Shown here piece by piece: positions 34,002-44,400 of a stretch of DNA of 64,000 nucleotides. Numbering within the stretch: the stretch's first letter is position 1; every line of letters begins with the position of its first letter. The DNA is from Neoceratodus forsteri (taxonomy: Eukaryota > Chordata > Ceratodontiformes > Ceratodontidae). The notes beneath the pieces were generated by a model, which did no database searches, had not been told where the DNA came from, and worked only from the letters and a program-made list of their open reading frames with translations. The stretch spans positions 1,399,309,001 to 1,399,373,000 of the forward strand of contig CM057456.1 in the NCBI GenBank assembly GCA_016271365.2, written 5' to 3'. Made by a program: the position numbers and the translations under genes.

Positions 34002-34386
34002 CTATCCGACAGGGCATCGGCCAGGGTATTGGAGGCTCCTGCCACATGAATGGCAGGAGATCCGCCTCCAGGCTGTGCACAGTGACCAAATGCGGAGAGC
34101 TTCCCTGCACAGAGGCATGGAGCACGTCCACGCCCTGGCGGTTAGGTAGTACATGGTCATGGTATTATCCGTCTGGACCTGAACCACTTGACCCTGTAGA
34201 AATGGGGCAGAGGCGGTGAGGGCTAGGCAGAACGCTCCGAGCTCCAGCAGGTTGATGTGGCATCTGGACTCCCAGGGGACCAGAGGCCGTGTGCTCTAAT
34301 GCTCCCCCAGATGGGACTCCCAACCCATCAGAGAGGCATCAGTCGATGAGAGACCGTCGGCTCGGGCGGACAAGCGGGATGCCCTC
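34002..34386 (-). pseudogene. DIRS-C RNase H domain
   Basis: In minus-strand frames: 'LINLLELGAFCLAL'-type helix with the catalytic glutamate near 34240, then 'GQVVQVQTDNTMTMYYL' (second aspartate) and 'CSMPLCREALRIWSL' in frame 34187-34002. The last catalytic aspartate sits in frame 34045-33761 'MAGASNTLADALSD', just past a frameshift. Same design as in DIRS-A. Confidence 0.7.
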
Positions 34387-35268
34387 CTACAGATGTGCTG
34401 GAATGGTCCACCACTGGAGGCGTTCCACGTCCCGGGTCACTGTCACTAGCTGATCCAGAGGATCGAAGTGCTGTGACCATTGGCTGGCAATCCCCATTGA
34501 AGGGGCGCATGTACCAGCCCCAGCGGACCACCACTGGTGCAGACCGCCATGAGGCCCAGGAGCGTGGGAAGTCCCGGGCAGGCGCGATTGCCCAACCTGA
34601 AATGATTGGGCAAAGGAGGAAAGAACCTCGACCCTGTTCGTCGGGAGCCGTGCTCTGGCTCGTAGAGAGTCGAGCTCTGCCCCAATGAACTGGATCACCT
34701 GCTTTGGCATGAGTTCCGACTTGGCCTCGTTGATGAGGAGGCCAACCTGAGAGCAAACCTGGAGGGCCAGATTTCTGGACTGCTCCACCTCCTCTCTGGA
34801 GGGGGCTGCAATCAGCCAATCGTCCAGGTAGGGGTACACCCGGACCCTTCGGCGCAGCAGGAATGCTGTCACCACTGCCATGCATTTGGTGAATACCCTG
34901 GGAGCTAGGGAAAGGCCGAAGGGCATGGCCCAGAACTCATAGAGGGATCCCTCTGCCCTGGAGCGGAGGAATCTCTGGTGGGACGGACAGATTGGGACGT
35001 GAAAGAACGCGTCCTCAAGGCCCAGAGAACAGAACCACACGCCTTGTTCCAAGGATGGGATTATCTGAGCCAGAGTGACCATCCTGATGGTCCGAGACCT
35101 TAGGAACCTGTTCAGGTCGTGCAGGTCGAGAATGGGGTGCCAGACCCCCATCAGTTTTGGGACCAAGAAATACCTGGACACAAACCCTGGGTCTGAAGGA
35201 GGATCCGCCACCTTCCTAATCACCTCTTTTTCGAGGAGCAGGGCGATATCGGCTCGGCGAGCCGACAC
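34387..35268 (-). pseudogene. DIRS-C reverse transcriptase
   Basis: A 293-codon open frame: 'DIALLLEKEVIRKV', 'GFVSRYFLVPKLMG', 'LDLHDLNRFL', 'SLGLEDAFFHVPI' (first catalytic Asp region; SLGLED instead of SLDLKD, so the first of the two aspartates is Gly), 'FWAMPFGLSLAPRVFTK' and 'VYPYLDDWLIAAP' (catalytic YLDD). 'LLINEAKSELMPKQVIQFIGAELDS' follows before the RNase H connection. Long and largely intact. The frame changes close to the RNase H start near 34600. Confidence 0.87.
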
Positions 35269-35354
35269 AGAGGAGCTGCGGACCCTGCTGGCCCCAGTGG
35301 CGGCTCGGAAGGCGGGGCCTGCTCGAACTCCAGGGCAGGCCCTTTCCTAACAAC

Positions 35355-37654
35355 TCAACACCCAGCGTCCGTGGTGATAACGGACCAAGCGGAGAAAGTG
35401 GAGGAACCATCCCCACGGGGAAGCCAGGGGGGAGTGACGAGGCTGGGGGCGACACCCCTCAACCTGTCACTGGGCAGGCTTAGAGGAGAGACTGGCCGAG
35501 GGACCTCCTGGGCCTTTACCTCCCTGCTTCCTATTGGAGAAAGCTGCGGGCTTGGGTTTGGGATGCCAAGCGCGAGCCTGCTGGCCCTGGTGCTGTTGGG
35601 CCGGACGTGCCGCAGGCGCAGAAGGACGAAAGGACTTGTGCTGCTGCTGTCGGCAGCCTTTGTCCTTCTGGGCAGAGGTGACAAGAGTCCAGAGTGGCAC
35701 TGGACTTTTCGATCTGTTGGGAGGTGACCTTCCACTCCAGAGCCGAAGAGGTCGGTCCCCAGGAAGGGGACATCCACCAGTTTGTGCTGGGTATCCGCCG
35801 TGAAGGTGGATATCCTCAGCCATGCTCTGCGGCGCATGGCCACCGCGGCCGCAACCGATCTGGCACAGGTGTCTCCAATGTCCAGAGCCATTTGGAGCTG
35901 CTGTTTAGCCACTGCCCTACCCTGGTCCTGTACCTGCTGGACCGTGGTCTGCAGGTCGGCCGGGAGATGAGGGATCACCTCATCCAGGGAGCCTACGAGG
36001 CGTGGAGAAGTGTGCCATCAGCGGCCGAGCTGGCCTGGCCGGAGGCCAAGAGAGGACGCAGCATACACCTTGCACCCGGCATTGTCCAGCTTTTTGGACT
36101 CCTTGTTGGGGGGCTTGTCCACATCCCTAGCGTTCCCGGAACGCCGGAAAACGCTGTCGGTGACCAACCCCTCGGCGGAGGGGTGTTCTGAAAAACCGGG
36201 CAAAGAGCCGGTAGGGACCGCATACTTCCTGGCCATCCTGGCCAGGCGCAGGACAGGAAGCAGGCCGCTGCCAAAGCTCCAAGGTTGGGCCAACAATGGC
36301 TTCAGCCACCGGAAAGGCCTCTGTGGGTGAATCCCCTCGGTCCAGTATCTCCGTGAGGGGATAGTTGGCTCGCTTGGATACGGACTCGAGCTGCATCCCA
36401 GTGGACTCAGAGATGAGCCGAAGCAGACCCATGAAGGACGATGTGCTTTTGTCCATCGACTGGCCCCCGGAGGACTCCAGGTCAATGGGCCTGGAGAACA
36501 GGGAGGAGGAGTCGTCGGACTCCGAGGTGTCCGTGAAGAGCTGCCTGGGGCCTGAGCCACCCTCCACCTGCAGAGGACGGTCGGGAGTGAGGGTGACCGA
36601 AAACCTGTGGGGCAGGTCCTGACCCGACAGAGTCCTTGGTCGGCGCCCCCGATTTCGGTTGTGGAGGAGGAGGTTCCACCACAATCGGTGGGGCAGCTGG
36701 CTTCGGCCGAATAACCGGCCCAGGCTTGGGCACCTCGGCTATAGCGAGGGGTTGTATCGGCCGCTGGGTGACAGCCACTTGATGGCCGGGGAAGGCGACG
36801 GCGTCGGCTTGTTCCCGGACAGAAGTAACTGCTGCCACACCAGGTCCTCGTAGCATCGACGCAATTTGCGCCGAAGCCTCTCCTCTTCCGAGGAGAAGGC
36901 AGTACAGTGGCGGGCGCCCGCTTGCCCGGTGCGGGACGAGACCACCGATGTCGCTCGGCAGGATCGGCTGGACCGAGGCGATGTCCGAGACCGAGATCCT
37001 CGGTGTTTCCGAGACGGGTCTGTGAAGGGCAGGGACACCCACTCTTCCCTCGGCTAGGAGGCCTTAACTGGGGACTGCGGCACCGGAGGTGCAGGGCAGG
37101 TCTCGGTCTCCACCGGGGAACGGTGAAGAAGGGTTGTCGGCTTCACCAGTCGACAGCCTGTCCGGCAGGTTGAAAAATCTCGACCCGGCGTAAGCGGTGT
37201 CTCGACGACTGACCTAGCGGGGCATGCGAAATAGCGGCATAACCCACTGTTTCTCGACTGAAGTAGAGTGTCGACTGTCCAGGAAGGGACCTCTCCTGCT
37301 CCCCCGACGCCGACGATGGGACTTACCCTTTGAGTCCTTCTTTCTGGACCGAGAGGAATGTCCTGATGGCCCCTCTCCCTTCGTGGAAAGGGATTGGCAA
37401 AGCTCCTTGAAAGAAGCTGAATACAAGGTACCCAGAGAGAGCGGGATAAATGCCACGACCGAGGAAGAGGGTGATGCGGCCTGTGCCGCCTCCTCCTTGA
37501 GGGTGATCATGTGCACGAGTTGCTCAGCCGAGCCAGCCGCCGCGGTAATCGCCCAATGGGTCTCCTTCGACTTCACCGGCGGGTAGCGCTTCTCGGGGCG
37601 TCCAAGCTGTAACCGGGCAGCGCGGTCTTCAGGGCGTTGGTCGAAAGAGCGCAT
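35355..37654 (-). pseudogene. DIRS-C gag-like region
   Basis: Four minus-strand frames (37654-37214, 37042-36482, 36560-36018, 35978-35355) make up the region upstream of RT. It is rich in S, R and P. The last frame has 'MRRRAWLRISTFTADTQHKLVDVPFLGTDLFG', matching the RRxAWLR...P-x-x-G-x-x-LFG segment in the other DIRS copies. No clear C-x2-C finger is visible here, unlike DIRS-A and DIRS-B. Role inferred as nucleocapsid-like. Confidence 0.6.
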
Positions 37655-37922
37655 AACAACTCATGAGCCTCGGGTCATGTTCTAGGCGAGGCAGTAGGCG
37701 CGCGTGGAGTCGGGTCCGTCCTGGACATTTTCTGCCCACAAGGGCACCGCCAAAATCCGGGAATCTATTTGTCCATCACAGCCACGAGGGAGAAGGTTGA
37801 CCGAAGTCTTGAAAAATTTTAAAATAAGTTTCGTGCGAACCTAAGAATTAGGATCCAGTCTACTTGCAGAGCGTTAAGAAGGGAACCTGAGCTTCCAAGC
37901 GGTAAGGAAGATCTGGCGTCAT

Positions 37923-38051
37923 GGGGCGGAGACGAGAGTTTTACCACCCAGGTGGGTGGGAGAAGCCAGCTTGAAGACCTTCCGGCAAGATTTAAAGCAG
38001 TAAGGAATCTGCCAGACAGTGTGGATGAACAACATATCCATGTCCCTAGAA
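37923..38051. repeat. DIRS-C right terminus and inverted repeat
   Basis: Partner of the left terminus. Its last 37 bp before 38050 are copied exactly in the internal complementary region. Being upstream of gag, it should contain the sense promoter. Confidence 0.88.
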
Positions 38052-38104
38052 CCCATTGTTATATTACAAAAAAATGATACAGTGATCAGAACTAGCTGTC
38101 CAAG
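38052..38104. other. right remnant of element X
   Basis: Fifty-three AT-rich bases between DIRS-C and the second copy of the 10-bp repeat. Nothing recognisable. Confidence 0.45.
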
Positions 38105-38740
38105 TGTCACAAACACTACCTCCACCAGGGTCCACTCATGATGGGCCTGGTTGATCTGACTCAGGGCATCTGCTAGGGTGTTGTCCTTGCCTGGCAGATG
38201 AATATCTTTGCAGTGAAGCTTTGAGTGAATACTCTAGACTCCACATCTTCATTACCTCTGTGCAGAGGGGGTTGGACCTTGTTCCTACCCGTTTGTTTAT
38301 GCAGTTCACTGTTGTAATATTGTTTGTTCTGATCTGTACCACGCTGCCCTGCACCAACGGTGCAAAGGCCTGCAAGGCTAGGAGTACTGCCCTCAGTTCC
38401 AGCAGGTTTATGTGCTGGAGTGACTCTGCACTCGATCAGGTTCCGTGAGTGGTGTGTTCCCTCAGATTGGTCACTCCACCTCCAGTAATGATGTGTCTGT
38501 CATAAGACTCACTGATGAGGACTCTTGCTGGAAGGGAACCCTTTCCCTTAGATTGTCTCCTTCCTTCCACCACTGTAGGGCTTGCAGTAATGACCTTGCT
38601 ACTGGAATCAACTTTGAGAGAGGGTCTCTCCTCTGGCACCAATATGCTCTGAGGTGGAACTGTATATCTCTCATTTGGAATCTTGAACCCAGGACTGTGC
38701 CTGTTGCTGCAGCCATGTGTCCCAGTAGCTGTAGGAACTG
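38105..38740 (-). pseudogene. DIRS-B RNase H region
   Basis: Frame 38375-38136 reads 'GSVVQIRTNNITTVNCINKRVGTRSNPLCTEVMKMWSLEYSLK'. This matches the DIRS-A RNase H, but the catalytic Asp in 'RTDN' is Asn. 'ARQGQHPSRCPESDQPGPS' replaces 'LPGKDNVLADSLSR' after a shift. The upstream frame 38716-38471 has 'GTVLGSRFQMRDIQFHLRAYW', equivalent to 'GARFQMRDIQLHLRFFW' in DIRS-A. Inactive. Confidence 0.72.
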
Positions 38741-38974
38741 CCTTGCTGTCTTTGGCTTGTGCAGACTGAATGAGCCAGCAATTTGTAGGCTATTGTTTAC
38801 CCTGTCCTAAGGCAGGTAAGCCCTTCCCTTCAGAGTGTCTAGTTCTGCCCCTATGAATTGCAGAACCTGCACTGGTTGTAGGACAGACATTCTGAGGTTT
38901 ATTAGGAACCCTAGGGACTCCAGGAGCTCCTGAGTTACCTGCAAGCGCTTCTTTACCTGCTGCAGTGCGAGTTT

Positions 38975-39480
38975 CCCACCCACCAGTCAGTCATCCAAGT
39001 AGGGACACAGTGTGACACCGAGCCTTCTTAGATATGTCACCATCACTGCTAGGCACTTTGTGAACACTCATGGAGTTGAGATCGAATGGCAGTGTTGAGA
39101 ACTGGCAATGGCCTGATATGAGTCTGAATCAGAGGTACTTTCTGTGAGACTCACTTATGGGGACATGGAAGTAAGCATCTTTTAGGTCCAAGGATGCCAA
39201 TCAGTCTAATTTTTAAAGGGCTGGTAGAATCATTGCAAAGTTACCACTTTGAACTTTGGCTTCATTAGGTACCGGTTTAGCAACCTTAGGTCTAGAATAG
39301 GCCACCATTCTGCATTTTTCTTTGTGGTCAGGAAATACCTTGAGTAAAACCCTTTTCCCTTTTTCTGTGGAGTAACAGGTTCCACTGCCTTTGACAAGAG
39401 CAGGTTTTGCACTTCCTTTTCTTTATCTGAAGCTGGTTTGAAGCTCTTGTTCTTGGAGGAGGAAAGGATTTGAAACTCAG
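38975..39480 (-). pseudogene. DIRS-B reverse transcriptase
   Basis: Frame 39412-39230 has 'KGKGFYSRYFLTTKKNAEWWPILDLRLLNRYLMKPKFKVVTLQ', the RT entry. Further on, in broken frames, the SLDLKDAYFHVP-like block lies near 39185 and 'PYLDD' near 38995, where a stop replaces the following W. Four or more lesions. Same family as DIRS-A by residue identity. Confidence 0.72.
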
Positions 39481-39499
39481 GGACAAACCTTTACCCACT

Positions 39500-41250
39500 A
39501 CTTACAGGATCCACTCATCTGTGATTATGTTTTTCCAAGCCTGGAAGCAGTGAGCCAGCCTGTGCCCTACAGGGATAGGGGAGGCGGCCTTGGCAAGTAA
39601 GTCAGGGATTCTGCTTGGGGTGGGGCTGGACCTGTCAAGCCTGGTAGCCACGCCTAGACCCCTTCTGCCCCTACCTCTGAGGTACCCTGTCTGAAGGTAC
39701 TGTTGGTATTGGGGGACAGCCTGAGTCTAATACAAAGGCCTGCTAGCTCTACCCCTGCCTCCTCTTCCATAGGGTCTGGTGGAAGGTGAAGCTCTCGCTT
39801 TGGTCGAGCTGCTTCTGTAGGTGGCTTTATACTCACCCACATTCTTCATATAGGCCTCTGTCTCATCTCCAAACAAGGAGATGCTTTCTACACGAAAATT
39901 CAAGGCCTGCGTATCCATGTGACGTTTGTGGCCCTGAACCATGCAAACCTTCTGAGAGCTACAGAGAGGACCATACACCTGGCAGCAGTGTCACTGGCAT
40001 CTGCTGCCACCTGAAATGCATACTTTGTAGCCTCCAGGCCGAACCTGGCAGTCTCAGTCAAATCATCCAAAAGACCAGATTGAGCTTTCTCAGACATAGC
40101 TAAGACAGACTGCCACAGTGATTTTTGGTACTGTGCAGCATAGGTTTGATAACTGGCCTGTCTGATAGCCAGTGAAGCTGACAGGTGGCCCTTTTTGGAA
40201 ATACTGTTCAGCTTTCTAAAGTGCTTCTCAGGAGGATTTGATGCCAAAGGCACTTTTGCCCTATCACAGGCTGCAGTGTGTATGACACCTTGATGGTTAG
40301 GGTGACTAAAGAAAAACTCAGACCCTCCCTATCCAATTGGTACTTTTTATCAGACCTCTTATTCAAAGGTGGAACAGACTTCGGTGTCTGCAGAATGTTC
40401 AGGATATCTTATTTAAAGAATTTGTTAATGGGAAGTGGCAATTTTATGGATGTTGTTAGCCACACGAGTTCTAGGTACTCCACCTCCTCCTTCTCATCTT
40501 CTACCACTTCACTAGTGGCTCTATCTAGAGCATCCACCATCTTCCTCACAAGGGAGAAGTGGGATGAATAGTCCTCAGATGTCCGGGGTGGAGTTCCAAA
40601 TTCTTGATCAGGGGAAACTTCAGGTTAAATGGGTACCCCTTCCTCATAATCATCCTCTTCCTCTGTGTGTTCCTGAAGTGAGTCTGGAACCGAGGAAATT
40701 GTTTGCTGAACCGGGGTTTGAACCGGTGCTTGGGGAACTGGAAATCAGTACCAGCCCCTGTAAAACCTGAATTACTTTGAATGCCTGGGCAATATCCTCA
40801 GGCATAGGCAAATTGCCGGGCAGCGCAGAAGTCCCCTTAGGCTTTTCAGCAGGGGGTTCAGTGTGCTTTGTTTTCTTCAATTTCTTTGCAAGAACTAGAG
40901 ACTAAACCAGTTCACTGGTTCTTTTCCCAGTTGATGTATCCCCCTTATCAGGGGTTGTTTGCTTTGGGTTCGTGGTTTTATCCGCATTATTTAGCGGTGA
41001 AGGCTGAAGCACCCTTCTCCTACTTTTTGTGAGGTCTCCCCCGATGTTTTCAAGTGTCTTTTGGGGGAAAGACTTACAGATGTTACATTCGGCAGAGGAA
41101 TGTTCCTCACCAAGGCAGACAACACACAAGTCATGTTTGTCAACATTTGTGAATACATCCCCACATTTTGTACAATTTTCAAAGCACATGGGACCAGTTT
41201 TCTTCTTAGGGTTTTCTGACATTTTCAAAAGACAGCCTATATACCTCAAC
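39500..41250 (-). pseudogene. DIRS-B gag-like region with zinc-binding motif
   Basis: The natural start is probably the Met at about 41222 ('MSENPKKKTGPMCFENC'). The frame continues with C-x2-C-x9-H-x2-C-x2-C-L-G-x2-H-x5-C-x2-C ending 'CNICKSF', the same spacing as DIRS-A. Frame 40253-39900 covers the middle domain ('LALRRFAWFR'-like, 'ALRRFAWFRATNV'). Frame 39978-39727 has 'NFRVESISLFGDETEAYMKN', matching the LFGEQTEVYTKKM segment before RT. Multiple shifts. Confidence 0.7.
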
Positions 41251-41633
41251 CGAAAGTTTTTTTTTTTTTTTTTTACATTTAGTGGTTGTGGTCGGTTCCG
41301 GAACCGATGAAGTTCCAATCAGAAACGTGGTCCATAGAAAAAGAACTGGATTTTTTGGTTCTTTACGCAAGAAAAAAGAAATTAAGTTTAAGTAAAACTA
41401 CTGGAGTTTTAGTCAAAAAACTCCAACTAAACCTTGGTTCCTTAAGCGGTTACCCCGAACCAAGAGAAACACTTAAAATTTTTATTCCTAACTAGCAGTT
41501 CACTAATAAAACAGAAAATAAAGACAGAAAATGAAAATTCTGAAAAAAAAAATATGTATATTTGTCAAAGTATCACTTGGGAACGACTGTGCGGAGAAGT
41601 TTCTGCGGCGTCTTGACTTGGCAGGCAGAGAAA

Positions 41634-41797
41634 GAAATCTGAGGGATTTTAGAATGCAGCAGTTGATAATGGTAGCATCTGAATAAGTGGCACGAGCCAA
41701 GGATGGTTCCATCATTAGCATAACATTCTATCTCTGGGCAGTTCTACTTTAAAGGCTGACTGCAAGAGTTAGGAATATTGAGAATTCCTTGGGTAAT
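41634..41797. repeat. DIRS-B right terminus and inverted repeat
   Basis: Imperfect reverse complement of 22225-22385. The outer part 'gcaagagttaggaatattga' is also complementary to the internal region near 22680. It lies about 150 bp from the left end of DIRS-D. 41798-41947 between them is unassigned. Confidence 0.85.
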
Positions 41798-41947
41798 AAA
41801 TAAAATTATCTCAAGTACAGTCGTTGGTTTCATAAATGCCCAGGAGTTTAAAGTCATGGGGGGACACCAAAGCGTACTTGCGTTAGGAGAAACAGTGGTG
41901 TTTCCTGCTTTGAAGACCTCCATTAAGTCGGCTGAAGAAAAAGAAAA

Positions 41948-42180
41948 GCACAATTACGTAAGAACTTACCGTAACAGTAGATCTTCGAGAGGAGCTCTTG
42001 CAGCAAGTAACACTTTTAGGACTGAAGCCAGCAGGCACTAGGACCCCACGGAAAACTTCTAGCTAGCAGTATACAGCGGGGGGACCATCCCCGACATAGA
42101 CCCGCCCCTGATGTCACGTATGGTATAAAAGCGGCAATCCCGCAGCCCATCCCCAGTTCTTTCGCTGGAGACCCGGCAAG
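41948..42180. repeat. DIRS-D left terminus and inverted repeat
   Basis: Imperfect reverse complement of 53440-53601 ('ggaccccacggaaaacttct' here and 'agaagttttccgtggggtcc' there). On the minus strand the outer end carries CGGTAAGT, a splice-donor-like motif (41964-41970). Confidence 0.87.
42124..42130 (+). promoter_or_regulatory. TATA box in DIRS-D left terminus
   Basis: 'tataaaa' followed by a GC-rich start-like region. The mirror copy at 53451-53457 is the one in sense with the genes. This one would drive transcription toward the recombinase from the opposite strand (antisense). Confidence 0.5.
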
Positions 42181-42277
42181 TAAGTGAGAAAACAAGAACC
42201 GAGGAATGAAGGTATCGGAGATGGAGAAACAACTACCAGAGGGAAAGGTGGGAAGGAAATACAGTACCTGCTGCAAC

Positions 42278-42360
42278 AGTTCCTTTCGAAGATCTACTGT
42301 TACAGTAAGTTCTTAAGTAACTGTACTGTTTTACTTCGAGATTTGCTCTTGCAGCAAGTA
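42278..42360. repeat. DIRS-D internal complementary region
   Basis: 'gaagatctactgttacagta' is complementary to the left outer end. 'ttacttcgagatttgctctt' is complementary to the right outer end near 53575-53600. Same design as the other three DIRS elements. Confidence 0.8.
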
Positions 42361-42438
42361 ACACCTTTAGGACAGAGTCCTAAGCAGTAAAGGAGAAACT
42401 CCAGGTAGAAGGGTGGCAGTAGAAATCTCCTAAGGAAG

Positions 42439-42885
42439 TTAGGACAGAAGTCCCTCAAGGACAGCGAGTCCAAAGCCCGCTATCCGGCGAGAAGCAATCT
42501 CCAGACTGTAGTGCTTCACAAAGGTGTCAACAGAACTCCAAGTGGCAGCTGCACAAATGTTAGCAGCAGACACATTCTTCAATGAGGCAAAAGAAGTAGC
42601 CATGCCCCTGATAGAATGACCCTTAACCCAGCCCAGTAAGGGTTTGTCGTCATACTTGTAACAGAAAACAATGCAATTAACCAACCATTTGGAAAAATGC
42701 TGTTTGGAAACTGGAGACCCTTCCATTCAGAGCAAAAGAGACAGACAACTGATCAGATTTTCAAATGGTGCAGGAGTGCTCCAAATAATAATGAAGCATC
42801 CTGTGGACATCCAGAGTATATAGCAATGCCTCTCCATGGTTCGAGTACTCTGGATAATAGATCGGAAGATGGATGTCCTGATTCA
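42439..42885 (-). pseudogene. DIRS-D tyrosine recombinase, C-terminal part
   Basis: Frame 42726-42439 reads 'VKGHSIRGMATSFASLKNVS' (box II H-x-x-R), 'AAATWSSVDTFVKHYSLEIASR' with the likely catalytic tyrosine. The frame before it gives 'DIHLPIYYPEYSNHGEALLY' and 'LDVHRMLHYYLEH', the region after box I. The sequence is cut at about 42885 by L2-B. Its N-terminal part continues at 49604 and beyond. Catalytic residues are all present across the two parts. Confidence 0.8.
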
Positions 42886-43687
42886 GACAGCCCATCTGTG
42901 GGCTTCCCAAGCTGCTCCTGTGGCCTTGGCTCTCTCCGAGCAGGCCACAGCTAACAGACAACCCGACTGACCCCCGGACAGATTCAGACAGCCCATCTGT
43001 GGGCTTCCCAAGCTGCTCCTGTGGCCTTGGCTCTCTCCGAGCAGGCCACAGCTAACAGACCACCCGACTGACCCCCGGACAGATTCAGACAGCCCATCTG
43101 TGGGCTTCCCAAGCTGCTCCTGTGGCCTTGGCTCTCTCCGAGCAGGCCACAGCTAACAGACCACCCGACTGACCCCCGGACAGATTCAGACAGCCCATCT
43201 GTGGGCTTCCCAAGCTGCTCCTGTGGCCTTGGCTCTCTCCGAGCAGGCCACAGCTAACAGACCACCCGACTGACCCCCGGACAGATTCAGACAGCCCATC
43301 TGTGGGCTTCCCAAGCTGCTCCTGTGGCCTTGGCTCTCTCCGAGCAGGCCACAGCTAACAGACCACCCGACTGACCCCCGGACAGATTCAGAAAGCCCAT
43401 CTGTGGGCTTCCCAAGCTGCTCCTGTGGCCTTGGCTCTCTCCGAGCAGGCCACAGCTAACAGACCACCTGACTGACCCCCGGACAGATTCAGACAGCCCA
43501 TCTGTGGGCTTCCCAAGCTGCTCCTGTGGCCTTGGCTCTCTCCGAGCAGGCCACAGCTAACAGACCACCCGACTGACCCCCGGACAGATTCAGACAGCCC
43601 ATCTGTGGGCTTCCCAAGCTGCTCCTGTGGCCTTGGCTCTCTCAGAGCAGGCCACAGCTAACAGACCACCCGACTGACCCCCGGACA
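42880..43687 (+). repeat. eight 101-bp tandem units at the L2-B 5' end
   Basis: Unit starts at 42880, 42981, 43082, 43183, 43284, 43385, 43486 and 43587, exactly 101 bp apart. Units begin 'gattcagacagcccatctgt' and end 'gactgacccccggaca'. Only scattered single-base changes are seen (for example 'gaaagccc' in unit 6 and 'ctcagagc' in unit 8). The first six bases of unit 1 come from the target duplication. Each unit has a GC-rich inverted core, 'gtggcct...aggccac'. Position and homogeneity recall the promoter monomers of mouse L1. Promoter function is inference. Confidence 0.85.
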
Positions 43688-43867
43688 GATTCAGGTACGC
43701 ACCGGACCTCCGAAACTCGTGGTTTTGAATGCCACTGTTTTGACTGGATGCCCAGTGGAGGAACCAGGCACTGACTGGCAGCTGTACTCCTTGGCTGATT
43801 TTCCAATGCCTGGTGCTTCCTGGTCTCAGGGAAATCTCTTTCTGTGCTTTGTTCCGGACTGAATTTT

Positions 43868-44400
43868 TGTTAATGTAATCTACATATGTTATGCATCAAT
43901 TGGTCTTACTTTACCTGCCAGCTTAGCTAGTCTATTACAAGCCACTAGTCTAGCCTCTCAGTGTTACTTAGTGCTTGACAAACTGTATTAGTATAGTAGC
44001 CGATGTTTGACTGCTTGACCTAGCTACTGAGCAAGACTGCTGCAGTTTTCCATTTCTGCCCTACTGACGAACTCTGCCCCTTCCCCACACTGGTCACTCT
44101 GCCAATTATTAATTTCTGTGCCCCACTTGTAATGCTGTCTCTCTAAACACCTTACTTTCTTCTCTGCCTTACCTACAAACCCTTTCCTTACACCCCCTGC
44201 TGCTGCTGCTGTCCTCCTCAGACATCCTGGTGCCAAAGCACAGACGACCCCCCATTAACTCCTCTTCTAGCTCCAAATAATTGCCCTGCATTTACCACCT
44301 CTTTACCTCATGCTTTGTCTTTCCCCATTGCCTGCCCCCCACTGAGCTTGCTATTGTACTCTAGCTGTATTTAATCCTCTGTGTTTCCCTCCTTGTTCCA
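43868..44400 (+). other. L2-B 5' region between monomer modules
   Basis: Pyrimidine-rich, with no recognised coding frame. It contains short CTG runs near 44200. Treated as part of the L2-B 5' region because it lies between two copies of the same module. Confidence 0.5.

Larger units (their letters stand above)
32182..38051 (-). mobile_element. DIRS-type retrotransposon (DIRS-C), nested in DIRS-B
   Basis: A 5.87 kb DIRS element of another, GC-richer family. Left terminus 32182-32339 pairs with right terminus 37923-38051. An internal complementary region (32404-32501) is a perfect copy of both outer ends: 61 bp from the left and 37 bp from the right. Gene order on the minus strand is gag (37654-35355), RT (35268-34387), RNase H (34380-34002) and recombinase (33887-32551). 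The perfect terminal copies suggest a recent insertion, yet coding frames carry several shifts. No target duplication is seen, as expected for a tyrosine recombinase. Confidence 0.9.
24151..38104. mobile_element. 14 kb composite insertion inside DIRS-B
   Basis: Foreign block between the two halves of DIRS-B. Its first layer, X, survives as three pieces: 24151-25099, 31739-32181 and 38052-38104. X was itself hit by CR1-C (25100-31738, containing L2-D) and by DIRS-C (32182-38051). I cannot name X. No clear terminal inverted repeats or LTR signature are visible. Insertion order from nesting: DIRS-B, then X, then CR1-C and DIRS-C in unknown order, with L2-D after CR1-C. Confidence 0.75.
38105..41797 (-). 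mobile_element. DIRS-B, gag-RT-RNase H half
   Basis: Right part of the interrupted DIRS-B. From 38115 the RNase H region continues at the position where similarity stopped at 24140. Then RT (about 38980-39480), gag (39500-41250) and the right terminus (41634-41797) follow. That terminus pairs with 22225-22385 rather than with anything nearer, proving the split. Confidence 0.85.

Noticed and set aside
24151..38104. The 14 kb block as a single large LTR element or endogenous retrovirus
   Set aside because: No paired LTRs, no retroviral pol or env; the coding parts belong to CR1, L2 and a complete DIRS element with their own ends.
42880..43687. Tandem array as CRISPR or as host satellite
   Set aside because: Units are contiguous without spacers, and the DNA is vertebrate. 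The array starts exactly at the DIRS break and leads into a LINE, so a LINE 5' end explains it better than an independent satellite.
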